Of a stretch of 7,673 bases of DNA, positions 1 to 5,905 are shown piece by piece. A program made the position numbers and the translations under genes. Position 1 is the stretch's first letter. Each line of letters opens with the position of its first letter. A model generated the notes under the pieces. The model searched no databases and had not been told where the DNA came from. It saw only the letters and a program-made list of their open reading frames with translations. This stretch comes from JALZDI01 sp036259355 (lineage in GTDB: Bacteria > Actinomycetota > Actinomycetes > Propionibacteriales > Nocardioidaceae), in NCBI GenBank assembly GCA_036259355.1, contig DATABY010000190.1, positions 1-7,673 of the forward strand, written 5' to 3'.

Positions 1-101
1 AGCTGGTAGTCGCGGGTCGGGACGTCGCCGACATGGAGGAGAAGTTTCGGCGCGCCGTGGACGCGCTCGGCTTCGAGGTGAGCGAGACGGAGCCGAGCTG
101 A
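1..101 (+). CDS. C-terminal end of an unidentified protein (5' end outside window)
   Basis: An open frame runs in from the left edge, with its first whole codon at base 3, and stops at TGA 99-101. It gives 32 visible residues ending DALGFEVSETEPS. Third positions are almost all G or C, and the stop is fused to the next start as TGATG, so this is very likely a real coding end and not chance. The visible part is charged (MEEKFRRAVDALGF looks like an amphipathic helix), soluble, and has no motif I can assign to a family. The one-base overlap with the CocE-like gene suggests one transcript with coupled translation. Function unknown. Confidence 0.6.
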   Translation, partial: LVVAGRDVADMEEKFRRAVDALGFEVSETEPS

Positions 102-2125
102 TGCGCTACGTCGACACGCTGCCGCGCGAGGTGCAGCAGGACGAGCACGTCTGGGTCTCGATGTCCGACGGCACCCGGCTGGCGGCGCGCATCTGGCGCC
201 CGGTCGGCTCCGACACCGAGCCGGTCCCTGCGATCCTCGAGTACATCCCTTATCGTCAGCGCGACCTCAGCTCGTCGCGCGACGCGATCCACCATCCCTA
301 CATGGCCGGGCACGGTTACGCCTGCGTCCGGGTCGACATCCGCGGCACCGGCAACTCCGAGGGCGTGCTGCTGGACGAGTACACCGACCAGGAGCAGCAG
401 GACGCGGAGGAGGTGCTCGCCTGGCTGGCGGACCAGCCGTGGTGCGACGGCCGCACGGGCATGATGGGGATCTCGTGGGGCGGCTTCGCCGCGCTGCAGG
501 TCGCAGCCCGCCGGCCGCCTAGCCTCGGCGCGGTGGTCGCGTGCTCGTTCACCGACGAGCGGTACGAGGACGACATGCACTACATGGGGGGCTGTCTGCT
601 GTCGGACAACCTGTCCGAAGCCGGGACGATGTTCGCCTACGCCACCTGCCCGCCGGACCCGGCCGTCGTCGGCGACGCGTGGCGGGACATGTGGAGGGAG
701 AGGTTGCGGGGCAGCGGCCCGTGGCTGGAGGAATGGCTGCGGCACCAGCGACGAGACCCCTACTGGCGCCGCGCTTCCGTCTGCGAGGACTACTCCGCCG
801 TCGACGTGCCCGTGTTCGCGGTCAGCGGGTGGGCCGACGGATACTCCAACGCCGTCTTCCGCGTTCTGGCCAACCTCGACGTCCCCCGCAAGGGACTGGT
901 CGGACCCTGGTCGCACAAGTACCCCCACCTCGGCCAGCCCGGCCCGGCCGTCGGCTTCCTGCAGGAGGTCGTGGAGTGGTGGGACCACTGGCTGAAGGAC
1001 GTCGACAACGCGGCGATGGACGTGCCGATGCTGCGCACCTGGATGCAGGACAGCGTCCCGCCGTCGACGGCCTACGAGGACCGCCCCGGCCGCTGGGTCG
1101 GCGAGCCCGCGTGGCCGTCACCGTACGTCGAGAAGCAGGAGCACATGCTGACCCGGCACCGGATCGGGCATGCGGACGAGTCCGTGCCGAAGGACGAGCT
1201 GACCGTCGAGTCGCCGCTGTCGGTCGGCCAGTTCGCCGGCAAGTGGGCTTCCTACAACGCACCGCCGGACCTGCCGTACGACCAGCGCGAGGAGGACGGC
1301 GGCTCGATGGTGTTCGACACCGACGTGCTCACCGAGCGCTGCGAGATCCTGGGCGGTCCGATCGTACGGCTCGACCTGGCGGCGGACCGCCCGGTGGCGA
1401 TGGTGGCGGCCCGCCTCTCCGACGTGTCCCCGGACGGCCGCGCCACCCGCGTCACCTACGGGCTCCTCAACCTGACGCACCGGGACGGGCACTCCGAACC
1501 CGAGCCGCTGGTGCCGGGGCAGCGCTACCAGGTGGAGTTCCAGCTCAACGGCGTCGCGCAGGCGTTCCCCCCCGGGCACCGGATCCGGCTCTCGCTCTCG
1601 ACGTCGTACTGGCCCCTCGCCTGGCCACCGCCCGAGCCGGCTCAGCTCAGCGTGTTCACGGGGTCGAGCAGCCTCCTGCTGCCGGTGCGCGCGACGACGG
1701 AAAGCGACGAGGTCGCGGTGCGCCCGTTCGACGAGCCCGAGGGCACTCCTCCGCTCGAGACCAGGCAGGTCCAGCCCGGCGAGTGGAAGTGGGAGGTGTC
1801 CCGGGACCTCGTCGGATACGGGTCCAAGATGGAGGTCGTCAAGGACGTCGGCACGGTCCGCTACGAGGACGTCGACCTCGACGTCGCCCGCCGGGCGTAC
1901 GACCAGTACACCTCGGTGGCCGACGACTTCACCTCCGTACAGGGAGACGTCCGCTGGAGCATGTCGTTCTCGCGCGGTGACTGGCACGCGCGCACGGTGA
2001 CCCGGCAGACGCTGTCCTGCTCGGCCACGGACTTCTTCCTGCACGCCGAGCTCGACGCCTACGAGGGTGCACGACGCACCTACTCCGACAACTGGCAGAT
2101 CACCATCCCACGGGACAACCTCTGA
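101..2125 (+). CDS. CocE/NonD family alpha/beta hydrolase (X-Pro dipeptidyl-peptidase S15-like)
   Basis: This is a 674-residue cytoplasmic hydrolase with no signal peptide or membrane segment. It belongs to the family of bacterial cocaine esterase, glutaryl-7-ACA acylase and X-Pro dipeptidyl-peptidase, which cleaves esters or amides through a Ser-Asp-His triad. The S15 catalytic domain fills about residues 15-300. Ser125 sits in the nucleophile elbow GISWGG (123-128), Asp246 in SGWADGY, and His272 in GPWSHKYP. Tyr51 in IPYRQRD matches the oxyanion-hole tyrosine of CocE, and RGTGNSEG (81-88) is a family signature. A C-terminal jelly-roll (PF08530-type) covers roughly 400-540, including RLSDVSPDGRATRVTYG. 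About 115 further residues (560-674) look beta-rich. The ATG is chosen because GGAG (89-92) lies 8 bases upstream and because of the TGATG junction with the previous gene. The family is clear, but the substrate cannot be read from the sequence: esterase, amidase and peptidase activities all occur in it. Confidence 0.93.
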   Translation: MRYVDTLPREVQQDEHVWVSMSDGTRLAARIWRPVGSDTEPVPAILEYIPYRQRDLSSSRDAIHHPYMAGHGYACVRVDIRGTGNSEGVLLDEYTDQEQQDAEEVLAWLADQPWCDGRTGMMGISWGGFAALQVAARRPPSLGAVVACSFTDERYEDDMHYMGGCLLSDNLSEAGTMFAYATCPPDPAVVGDAWRDMWRERLRGSGPWLEEWLRHQRRDPYWRRASVCEDYSAVDVPVFAVSGWADGYSNAVFRVLANLDVPRKGLVGPWSHKYPHLGQPGPAVGFLQEVVEWWDHWLKDVDNAAMDVPMLRTWMQDSVPPSTAYEDRPGRWVGEPAWPSPYVEKQEHMLTRHRIGHADESVPKDELTVESPLSVGQFAGKWASYNAPPDLPYDQREEDGGSMVFDTDVLTERCEILGGPIVRLDLAADRPVAMVAARLSDVSPDGRATRVTYGLLNLTHRDGHSEPEPLVPGQRYQVEFQLNGVAQAFPPGHRIRLSLSTSYWPLAWPPPEPAQLSVFTGSSSLLLPVRATTESDEVAVRPFDEPEGTPPLETRQVQPGEWKWEVSRDLVGYGSKMEVVKDVGTVRYEDVDLDVARRAYDQYTSVADDFTSVQGDVRWSMSFSRGDWHARTVTRQTLSCSATDFFLHAELDAYEGARRTYSDNWQITIPRDNL

Positions 2126-2150
2126 CACCGACGGCAGCGACGGCGGCGCC

Positions 2151-2176
2151 GGTGCGCGGGAATGGCCCGGCACACC
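2151..2176 (+). terminator. Weak hairpin after the CocE-like gene, possible intrinsic terminator
   Basis: CGGG (2157-2160) pairs with CCCG (2166-2169) around the loop AATGG. The stem continues as GGTGC (2151-2155) with GCAC(A)C after skipping one bulged G and one bulged A. It lies 25 bases after the hydrolase stop and has no T-tract. It could slow or end transcription between the hydrolase and the downstream small ORF, or be chance in GC-rich DNA. Confidence 0.25.
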
Positions 2177-2178
2177 GC

Positions 2179-2184
2179 GGGTAC
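2179..2184 (+). promoter_or_regulatory. GGGTAC, candidate -10 element of a SigB/SigF-type promoter
   Basis: GGGTAC lies exactly 9 bases before the ATG of the 43-codon ORF. GGGTAY is the -10 consensus of actinobacterial general-stress sigma factors. A start site 6-9 bases downstream would give a leaderless or nearly leaderless transcript. The -35 side is poor: GGAAT (2159-2163) stands 15 bases upstream where GTTT would be expected. The same -10 and the same spacing precede the SRPBCC gene, which raises the odds somewhat. Confidence 0.35.
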
Positions 2185-2193
2185 AGGGCAGGC

Positions 2194-2325
2194 ATGACTG
2201 GACGCGAGCGGGACGAGGAACACCAGGACCAGGACTCGGAGCCCACGACCAAGGCCCCGGACGAAGCGGCACCCGACGTGCCCGACACCGGCGAGGGGAG
2301 CGAGAGCGGCGGCGCCGACCAGTGA
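2194..2325 (+). CDS. Small, very acidic, probably disordered protein (43 aa), coupled to the FAD oxidoreductase
   Basis: This short ORF starts MTGRERDEEHQDQDSEP and ends GEGSESGGADQ. I count 14 acidic residues (7 Asp, 7 Glu) against 3 Arg/Lys, with no aromatic residue and hardly any hydrophobic one apart from Ala. That predicts a soluble disordered peptide with a net charge near -11. Two things suggest it is real. Its TGA (2323-2325) overlaps the next gene's GTG (2322-2324) as GTGA, a classic coupling junction. It also fills the gap between hydrolase and oxidoreductase almost exactly. The ribosome-binding site is weak (AGGGCAGG directly before the ATG), and a GGGTAC lies 9 bases upstream. I recognise no family. 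Its translation could deliver ribosomes to the oxidoreductase, or the peptide could act on its own. It could also be a non-functional leader. Confidence 0.55.
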   Translation: MTGRERDEEHQDQDSEPTTKAPDEAAPDVPDTGEGSESGGADQ

Positions 2326-3947
2326 CGGTCGGCGCCGTAGCCAGCGCCGACGCGGTCGACGCCGTGGTGATCGGCGCCGGTCCCAACGGGCTGGTGGCCG
2401 CCAACATGCTGGTGGACGCGGGCTGGCAGGTGGTGCTGCTCGAGGCCCAGCCGACGGTCGGGGGCGCGGTCCGCAGCGACCGTGCGCTGGACGGCGAGTT
2501 CGTGCACGACACGTGCAGCTCGTTCTACCCCCTGGCAGCGGGCTCGCCCACGATCAGGGCGCTCGAGCTCGAGCGCTACGGGCTCACCTGGGTGCACGCA
2601 CCGGCCGTGCTGGCCAACCCGCTGCCGGGCGAGGAGTGGGCGGTGCTGCACCGCAACCGGGAGCAGACCGCCGCCGAGCTGGACAAGCAGACACCCGGTG
2701 ACGGGGAGGCCTGGCTGGCGATGTGCCGGCAGTGGGACCGGTTCGGCGGCGACGTCGTGGGCGCGTTGCTCACCCCGATCCCACCGGTCCGCAACACGGT
2801 CCGCATGCTCGCGAAGCTGCCCGGAGGCGACGGCAGCGGCTTCCTCAAGATGCTGGCGCGGCCGGCGCGCTCGATGTGCGACCAGATGTTCAACGGTCGC
2901 GCCGCCAGCCAGCTGATCGCGGGCAACGCGCTGCACGCCGACATCGCGATGGACGCCCCCGGCTCCGGGCTGATGGGTTGGCTGCTGGCGATGCTCGGGC
3001 AGCACGACGGCTTCCCGGTGCCGCAGGGCGGGGCCGGCGAGCTCAGCCGCGCACTCGCCCGCCGCCTGACGGAGAAGGGCGGCACGATCCGCTGCTCGAC
3101 ACGGGGCGACCGGGTGCTGGTCCAGGACGGTCGTGCCCTCGGCGTCGTGACGTCGCACGGCGACACCATCGGTGCGCGGCGAGCGGTGGTCGCGGACGTC
3201 GTGGCCCCGAGCCTGTACGGCGGTCTGGTGGACTGGTCGCACCTCCCCGGCCGGCTCCGCAGGCACATGGCCGGGTTCGACTGGGACCCGGGAACCTTCA
3301 AGGTGGACTGGGCGCTCGACGGCCCGATCCCGTGGCGCAACCCTCCGTCCGCCGCACCGGGAACCGTGCACATCGCGGACTCCCTGGAAGACCTGGCCAC
3401 CTCGCAGCTGCAGATCCACAACGGCGAGGTGCCGGCGCAGCCCTTCCTGCTGGTCGGGCAGATGACGACGACCGACCCCACCCGCTCGCCCCGCGGCACC
3501 GAGTCGGTCTGGGCGTACACGCACGTGCCCCATGAGGTCCGCCGCGACGCCGGCGAGCAAGGCATCAGTGGTAGGTGGGGCGCCGGCGACAACGAGCGCA
3601 TGGCCGATCGCATGCAGGATCGGATCGAGGCGCACGCGCCCGGCTTCGGTGACCTGGTGCGCGCACGACGGACCCTGTCGCCGCGCGATCTCGAGGACAT
3701 CGACGAGAGCCTCGTCGGCGGGGCGCTCAACGGCGGCACTTCCTCCCTGCACCAGCAGGCGGTGCTGCGCCCGACGCCGGGTCTCGGCCGTGCGGAGACA
3801 CCGGTGAAGAACCTCTACCTCGCCTCCGCGTCGGCACACCCGGGCGGCGGTGTCCACGGAGCGTGCGGCTCCAACGCGGCCCGCGCAGCGCTGTTCCACG
3901 AACGCATCCGCCTTCCGGGCCGCGCCCTGGCGCGCCTGGGTTCGTAG
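2322..3947 (+). CDS. FAD-dependent oxidoreductase, phytoene desaturase / PYROXD2-like
   Basis: This 541-residue flavoprotein belongs to the CrtI/amine-oxidase superfamily. The N-terminal Rossmann dinucleotide site is GAGPNG (18-23), with acidic Glu41 ending the second strand (VVLLEA) and GGAVRS (47-52) following. The C-terminal FAD motif is PGGGVHGACG (507-516), after NLYLASASAH. FAD motifs at both ends and a length near 540 fit the family sold in databases as phytoene desaturase or PYROXD2-like. No phytoene synthase or other carotenoid gene is nearby, so a carotenoid role is not supported and the substrate is unknown. It is probably cytosolic or loosely membrane-associated. The GTG at 2322 is preferred because it overlaps the small ORF's stop as GTGA and leaves 14 residues before the first strand. 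It lacks its own well-spaced ribosome site (GAGGGGAG is 21 bases away), so translation probably depends on the upstream ORF. The same frame stays open upstream to 2067, but starting there would overlap the hydrolase. Confidence 0.9.
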   Translation: MTVGAVASADAVDAVVIGAGPNGLVAANMLVDAGWQVVLLEAQPTVGGAVRSDRALDGEFVHDTCSSFYPLAAGSPTIRALELERYGLTWVHAPAVLANPLPGEEWAVLHRNREQTAAELDKQTPGDGEAWLAMCRQWDRFGGDVVGALLTPIPPVRNTVRMLAKLPGGDGSGFLKMLARPARSMCDQMFNGRAASQLIAGNALHADIAMDAPGSGLMGWLLAMLGQHDGFPVPQGGAGELSRALARRLTEKGGTIRCSTRGDRVLVQDGRALGVVTSHGDTIGARRAVVADVVAPSLYGGLVDWSHLPGRLRRHMAGFDWDPGTFKVDWALDGPIPWRNPPSAAPGTVHIADSLEDLATSQLQIHNGEVPAQPFLLVGQMTTTDPTRSPRGTESVWAYTHVPHEVRRDAGEQGISGRWGAGDNERMADRMQDRIEAHAPGFGDLVRARRTLSPRDLEDIDESLVGGALNGGTSSLHQQAVLRPTPGLGRAETPVKNLYLASASAHPGGGVHGACGSNAARAALFHERIRLPGRALARLGS

Positions 3948-3986
3948 CCCACGTCACGATGCAGCGAGCATGGTGGGTGAGGACCC

Positions 3987-3992
3987 GGGTAT
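3987..3992 (+). promoter_or_regulatory. GGGTAT, candidate -10 element for the SRPBCC gene
   Basis: GGGTAT matches the SigB/SigF-type -10 consensus and is followed by 9 bases (GACAACGCT) and then the ATG at 4002. No Shine-Dalgarno sequence fits between, which is consistent with a leaderless transcript. No GTTT stands 14-18 bases upstream, so the -35 match is poor. The spacing repeats that seen before the small acidic ORF. Confidence 0.4.
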
Positions 3993-4001
3993 GACAACGC
4001 T

Positions 4002-4442
4002 ATGAGCAGGAGCAGCCGCGTCATGCGTTGCCGTCCCAGCGACGTCTGGGCCGTCCTGGCCGACGGCTGGAGCTACGGCCTGTGGGTGGTGGGAGCGGCC
4101 CGCGTGCGTGACGTCGACCCCGGTTGGCCGGACGCCGGTGCAGGGATACACCACTCGGTCGGTGTCTGGCCCGCGCTCGTGCACGACACGACGCGCTCGA
4201 CCGGCGCCGAGGCGCCACATCGGCTGCAGCTGCGCGCGCAGGCGTGGCTCCTCGGTGGGGCGGCGATCGACATCCGCGTGGAACCCCATGACCAGGGTTG
4301 CGTGGTCACGATAGACGAGCGTCTCGACTCGGGCCCCGCGGCCCTTGTCCCCTCGCTCGTCCAAGGCCCTGCGCTCATGTGGCGCAACTCTGAGACGCTG
4401 CGGCGCCTGTCGTTCATCGCCGAGGGACGATCCCGGCCCTGA
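4002..4442 (+). CDS. SRPBCC family protein (START/Bet v 1-like fold)
   Basis: This 146-residue single-domain protein has the typical opening of the family: a first strand, then a helix containing SDVWAVLADGWSY (13-25), followed by LWVVGAARVRDVDPGWP (27-43) and IHHSVGVWP. SRPBCC proteins form a helix-grip fold with a deep hydrophobic pocket, and act as lipid or polyketide binders, cyclases or hydrolases. No specific ligand can be read here. The length is usual for the family. The ATG at 4002 keeps the first beta strand. An in-frame ATG at 4023 has AGGAG (4008-4012) 10 bases upstream but would remove that strand, so I rank it second. The gene follows the FAD oxidoreductase by 54 bases on the same strand, so the two may share a substrate or a transcript. 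Its last 29 bases overlap the end of the convergent SDR gene. Confidence 0.85.
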   Translation: MSRSSRVMRCRPSDVWAVLADGWSYGLWVVGAARVRDVDPGWPDAGAGIHHSVGVWPALVHDTTRSTGAEAPHRLQLRAQAWLLGGAAIDIRVEPHDQGCVVTIDERLDSGPAALVPSLVQGPALMWRNSETLRRLSFIAEGRSRP

Positions 4443-5439
4443 CCGCGAGCTCGGCCAGCGCGGCCGCGGCCAGCCGCTTGGACTGGTCGGCGACGCGGGC
4501 GGTCTGCTTGGAGACCACCACCTGCCGAAGCAGCTCCTTGTAGGACCGCGAACGGGCCAGCTCGTCGTACTCCCCGTGGCACCCGTGGTCGCCCGGCAGC
4601 GGCTTGTGCAGGTAGTCGTCGTCAGGCTGGTCGAATGCCATCCCGGTCTGCTGCAGGTCCAGGCCGAGCTGTGCGAGCATCCGCTCGAACAGACCGGGGA
4701 CGAGCGCCTCCGCCCACGCCACCGCGGTGGTGGTCGCGGTGACGTCGACGCGGCGGGCTCCGGTGTCGGCGGCACGAACGATCGCCTGGGCAGCTGTTTC
4801 GGGCTGGTAGATGGGGGGGAACGGCCGCGCCTTCTGGGGCAGCAGGTTCTTGGCCGATCGGTAGAGCGGCGTGTTGATCGCCGGAAGGTTGACCTCGCTG
4901 AGCGACACCGCGATGCCGTCGTGCAGCAGCTCCGCGCGCAACGAGTCGCAGAAGCCGTGGACGGCGTGCTTGGCGGCGGCGTACGGCGACTGCAGCGGCA
5001 CCCCGTGCAGTGCGACCGCGCTCCCGACCTGGACGATGCGTCCCGCATTGCGGGGAACCATCGTTCGCAGCGCCGCCCGAGTGCCGTTGACCGTGCCGCC
5101 GAACACCACGTCGGCGACCCGGTCGAAGTCCTCGGAGGGGATGTCGCGGAAACGCCCGAGCACCACGACCGCGGCGGCGTTCACCCAGACATCGGCACCG
5201 CCCCACTCCTGCTGGACCTCCTCGGCGACCTCGTCGAGGGCTCCCGGGTCCGTGACGTCGCGGGCGAACGTCATGACCTCGGCCGGCATCCGCCGCAGCT
5301 CCTCGGCGGTAGCGGCGAGCGACTCCTCGCCGCGGGCCACGATCGCGACCCGGTCACCACGTTCCGCGAACGCGCGTGCCGTCGCCCGGCCGACACCGGA
5401 GCTTCCGCCGGTGATGACGACCACCTGACTCGAGGGCAT
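4414..5439 (-). CDS. SDR family oxidoreductase with a C-terminal extension
   Basis: This 341-residue cytosolic NAD(P)-dependent short-chain dehydrogenase/reductase is of the classical type. It has the cofactor motif TGGSSGVG (10-17), the acidic turn DVTD (61-64), NAAA (87-90) in the place of NNAG, catalytic Ser140, and Tyr153 with Lys157 in YAAAK. The run after it, HAVHGFCDSLRAELLHDGI, is typical of actinobacterial SDRs. A classical SDR ends near residue 250. This one adds about 90 residues, including MAFDQPDDDYLHKPLPGD and a basic C-terminus, of unknown role. The start is taken as ATG 5439-5437 because GGAGGAG lies 5 bases upstream. A GTG at 5445 would add two residues but abuts that site. 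The gene begins 2 bases after the hemerythrin-like gene's stop, so the two form an operon. It converges on the SRPBCC gene with a 29-base overlap. The substrate cannot be inferred. Confidence 0.92.
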   Translation of the reverse strand: MPSSQVVVITGGSSGVGRATARAFAERGDRVAIVARGEESLAATAEELRRMPAEVMTFARDVTDPGALDEVAEEVQQEWGGADVWVNAAAVVVLGRFRDIPSEDFDRVADVVFGGTVNGTRAALRTMVPRNAGRIVQVGSAVALHGVPLQSPYAAAKHAVHGFCDSLRAELLHDGIAVSLSEVNLPAINTPLYRSAKNLLPQKARPFPPIYQPETAAQAIVRAADTGARRVDVTATTTAVAWAEALVPGLFERMLAQLGLDLQQTGMAFDQPDDDYLHKPLPGDHGCHGEYDELARSRSYKELLRQVVVSKQTARVADQSKRLAAAALAELAVRAGIVPRR

Positions 5440-5441
5440 CG

Positions 5442-5741
5442 TCACTCCTCCGGACCGACCCGCTCGAGGTCCTCGAGCATGCGCTTGGCCTGGTTCTCCT
5501 CGTCCAGGCGGGCGTCCACGACTTGGTCGCCGTCGTCCAGGGTACGGCGGGCCTCCGGGTGCAGGACCTGCTCCTCCCCGGTCTCGTGTACGGCAAGCAG
5601 CCGGCGCAGCCGGTCGAACGACTCGGCGCGGGCCCGGCCACCTGTGCTCTCGGTCTCGGCGAACAACCGGCGGATCTCCTGGTGCTGCGCCAACAGCAGG
5701 TCGACCACGTCGTCCTGCGTGGCGGCCTCCGGCTGGTTCAT
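5442..5741 (-). CDS. Hemerythrin HHE-like protein, apparently half length (99 aa)
   Basis: The protein begins MNQPEAATQDDVVDLLLAQH. It shows His20 in LLLAQHQEIRRLF, then His52, Glu56 and His61 in HETGEEQVLHPEAR, as in the first two helices of actinobacterial hemerythrin-like HHE proteins. A third helix begins at DARLDEENQAKRMLEDLE, and the protein stops just after it (VGPEE). From memory, full-length relatives run to about 150-190 residues and carry another His/Glu-rich helix that completes the di-iron site. Here that part is absent, so oxygen or iron binding by a lone chain is doubtful, though a dimer could complete a site. The start ATG 5741 has GAGGAG 7 bases upstream. An upstream in-frame GTG at 5756 is less likely because that site would then lie inside the gene. 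The terminal codons double as the ribosome site of the SDR gene, so the short end is fixed into the operon and does not look like a recent frameshift. Confidence 0.8.
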   Translation of the reverse strand: MNQPEAATQDDVVDLLLAQHQEIRRLFAETESTGGRARAESFDRLRRLLAVHETGEEQVLHPEARRTLDDGDQVVDARLDEENQAKRMLEDLERVGPEE

Positions 5742-5783
5742 CACGAGGCTCCTCACCGTGTGGTCGGGATGGTCCCTTACGCC

Positions 5784-5809
5784 GTTCCCGGTCCCGCGGC
5801 GGCGAAACC
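5784..5809 (-). promoter_or_regulatory. Candidate SigB/SigF-type promoter for the hemerythrin-SDR operon
   Basis: On the minus strand GGTTT (5809-5805) is followed after 15 bases by GGGAAC (5789-5784). General-stress sigma factors of actinobacteria favour GTTT, a 14-17 base spacer and GGGTAY, so only one -10 base departs from consensus. The predicted start near 5777 would leave a leader of about 35 bases that contains the GAGGAG ribosome site. Confidence 0.4.
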
Positions 5810-5843
5810 CGCTCCGGCTCGTGGTGACGTATCCCGCACCGGA

Positions 5844-5863
5844 GGGGCGTCCCCCGACGCCCC
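5844..5863 (-). terminator. GC-rich hairpin downstream of the TPP enzyme, possible terminator
   Basis: GGGGCGT (5844-5850) and ACGCCCC (5857-5863) form a perfect 7-base-pair stem with a 6-base loop. Outer CCGG copies on either side could extend it after an uneven internal loop. It lies about 43 bases past the TPP enzyme's stop and before the promoter candidate of the next gene, a sensible place for a transcript end. No T-tract follows, as is common in high-GC actinomycetes, so a processing or stability role is equally possible. Confidence 0.4.
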
Positions 5864-5905
5864 GGCGACCGGAGGAGGTGGGAAGCCCGTCACTTGTCGC
5901 TGCGA

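Noticed and set aside
541..1980. 479-codon open frame overlapping the hydrolase in another frame
   Set aside because: Arg-rich low-complexity translation, fully inside a gene with a complete catalytic triad.
2067..2321. N-terminal extension of the FAD oxidoreductase to an ATG at 2067
   Set aside because: It would overlap the hydrolase by 59 bases and give a low-complexity stretch. The GTG at 2322 has a GTGA junction and places the Rossmann motif at the normal distance.
1118..3899. Long minus-strand open frames opposite the hydrolase and the FAD oxidoreductase
   Set aside because: Typical antisense open frames of high-GC coding DNA; no recognisable domain and no supporting start signals.
3938..3952. 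TGGG/CCCA mini-hairpin around the FAD oxidoreductase stop
   Set aside because: Only four firm base pairs and no T-tract; expected by chance in GC-rich DNA.
5440..5445. GTG 5445 as start of the SDR, giving a GTGA overlap
   Set aside because: The GGAGGAG site directly touches this GTG, too close for initiation. It is well enough spaced for ATG 5439.
5742..5756. GTG 5756 as start of the hemerythrin-like gene
   Set aside because: The GAGGAG site lies just inside this extension, 7 bases before ATG 5741, which makes the ATG the better start.
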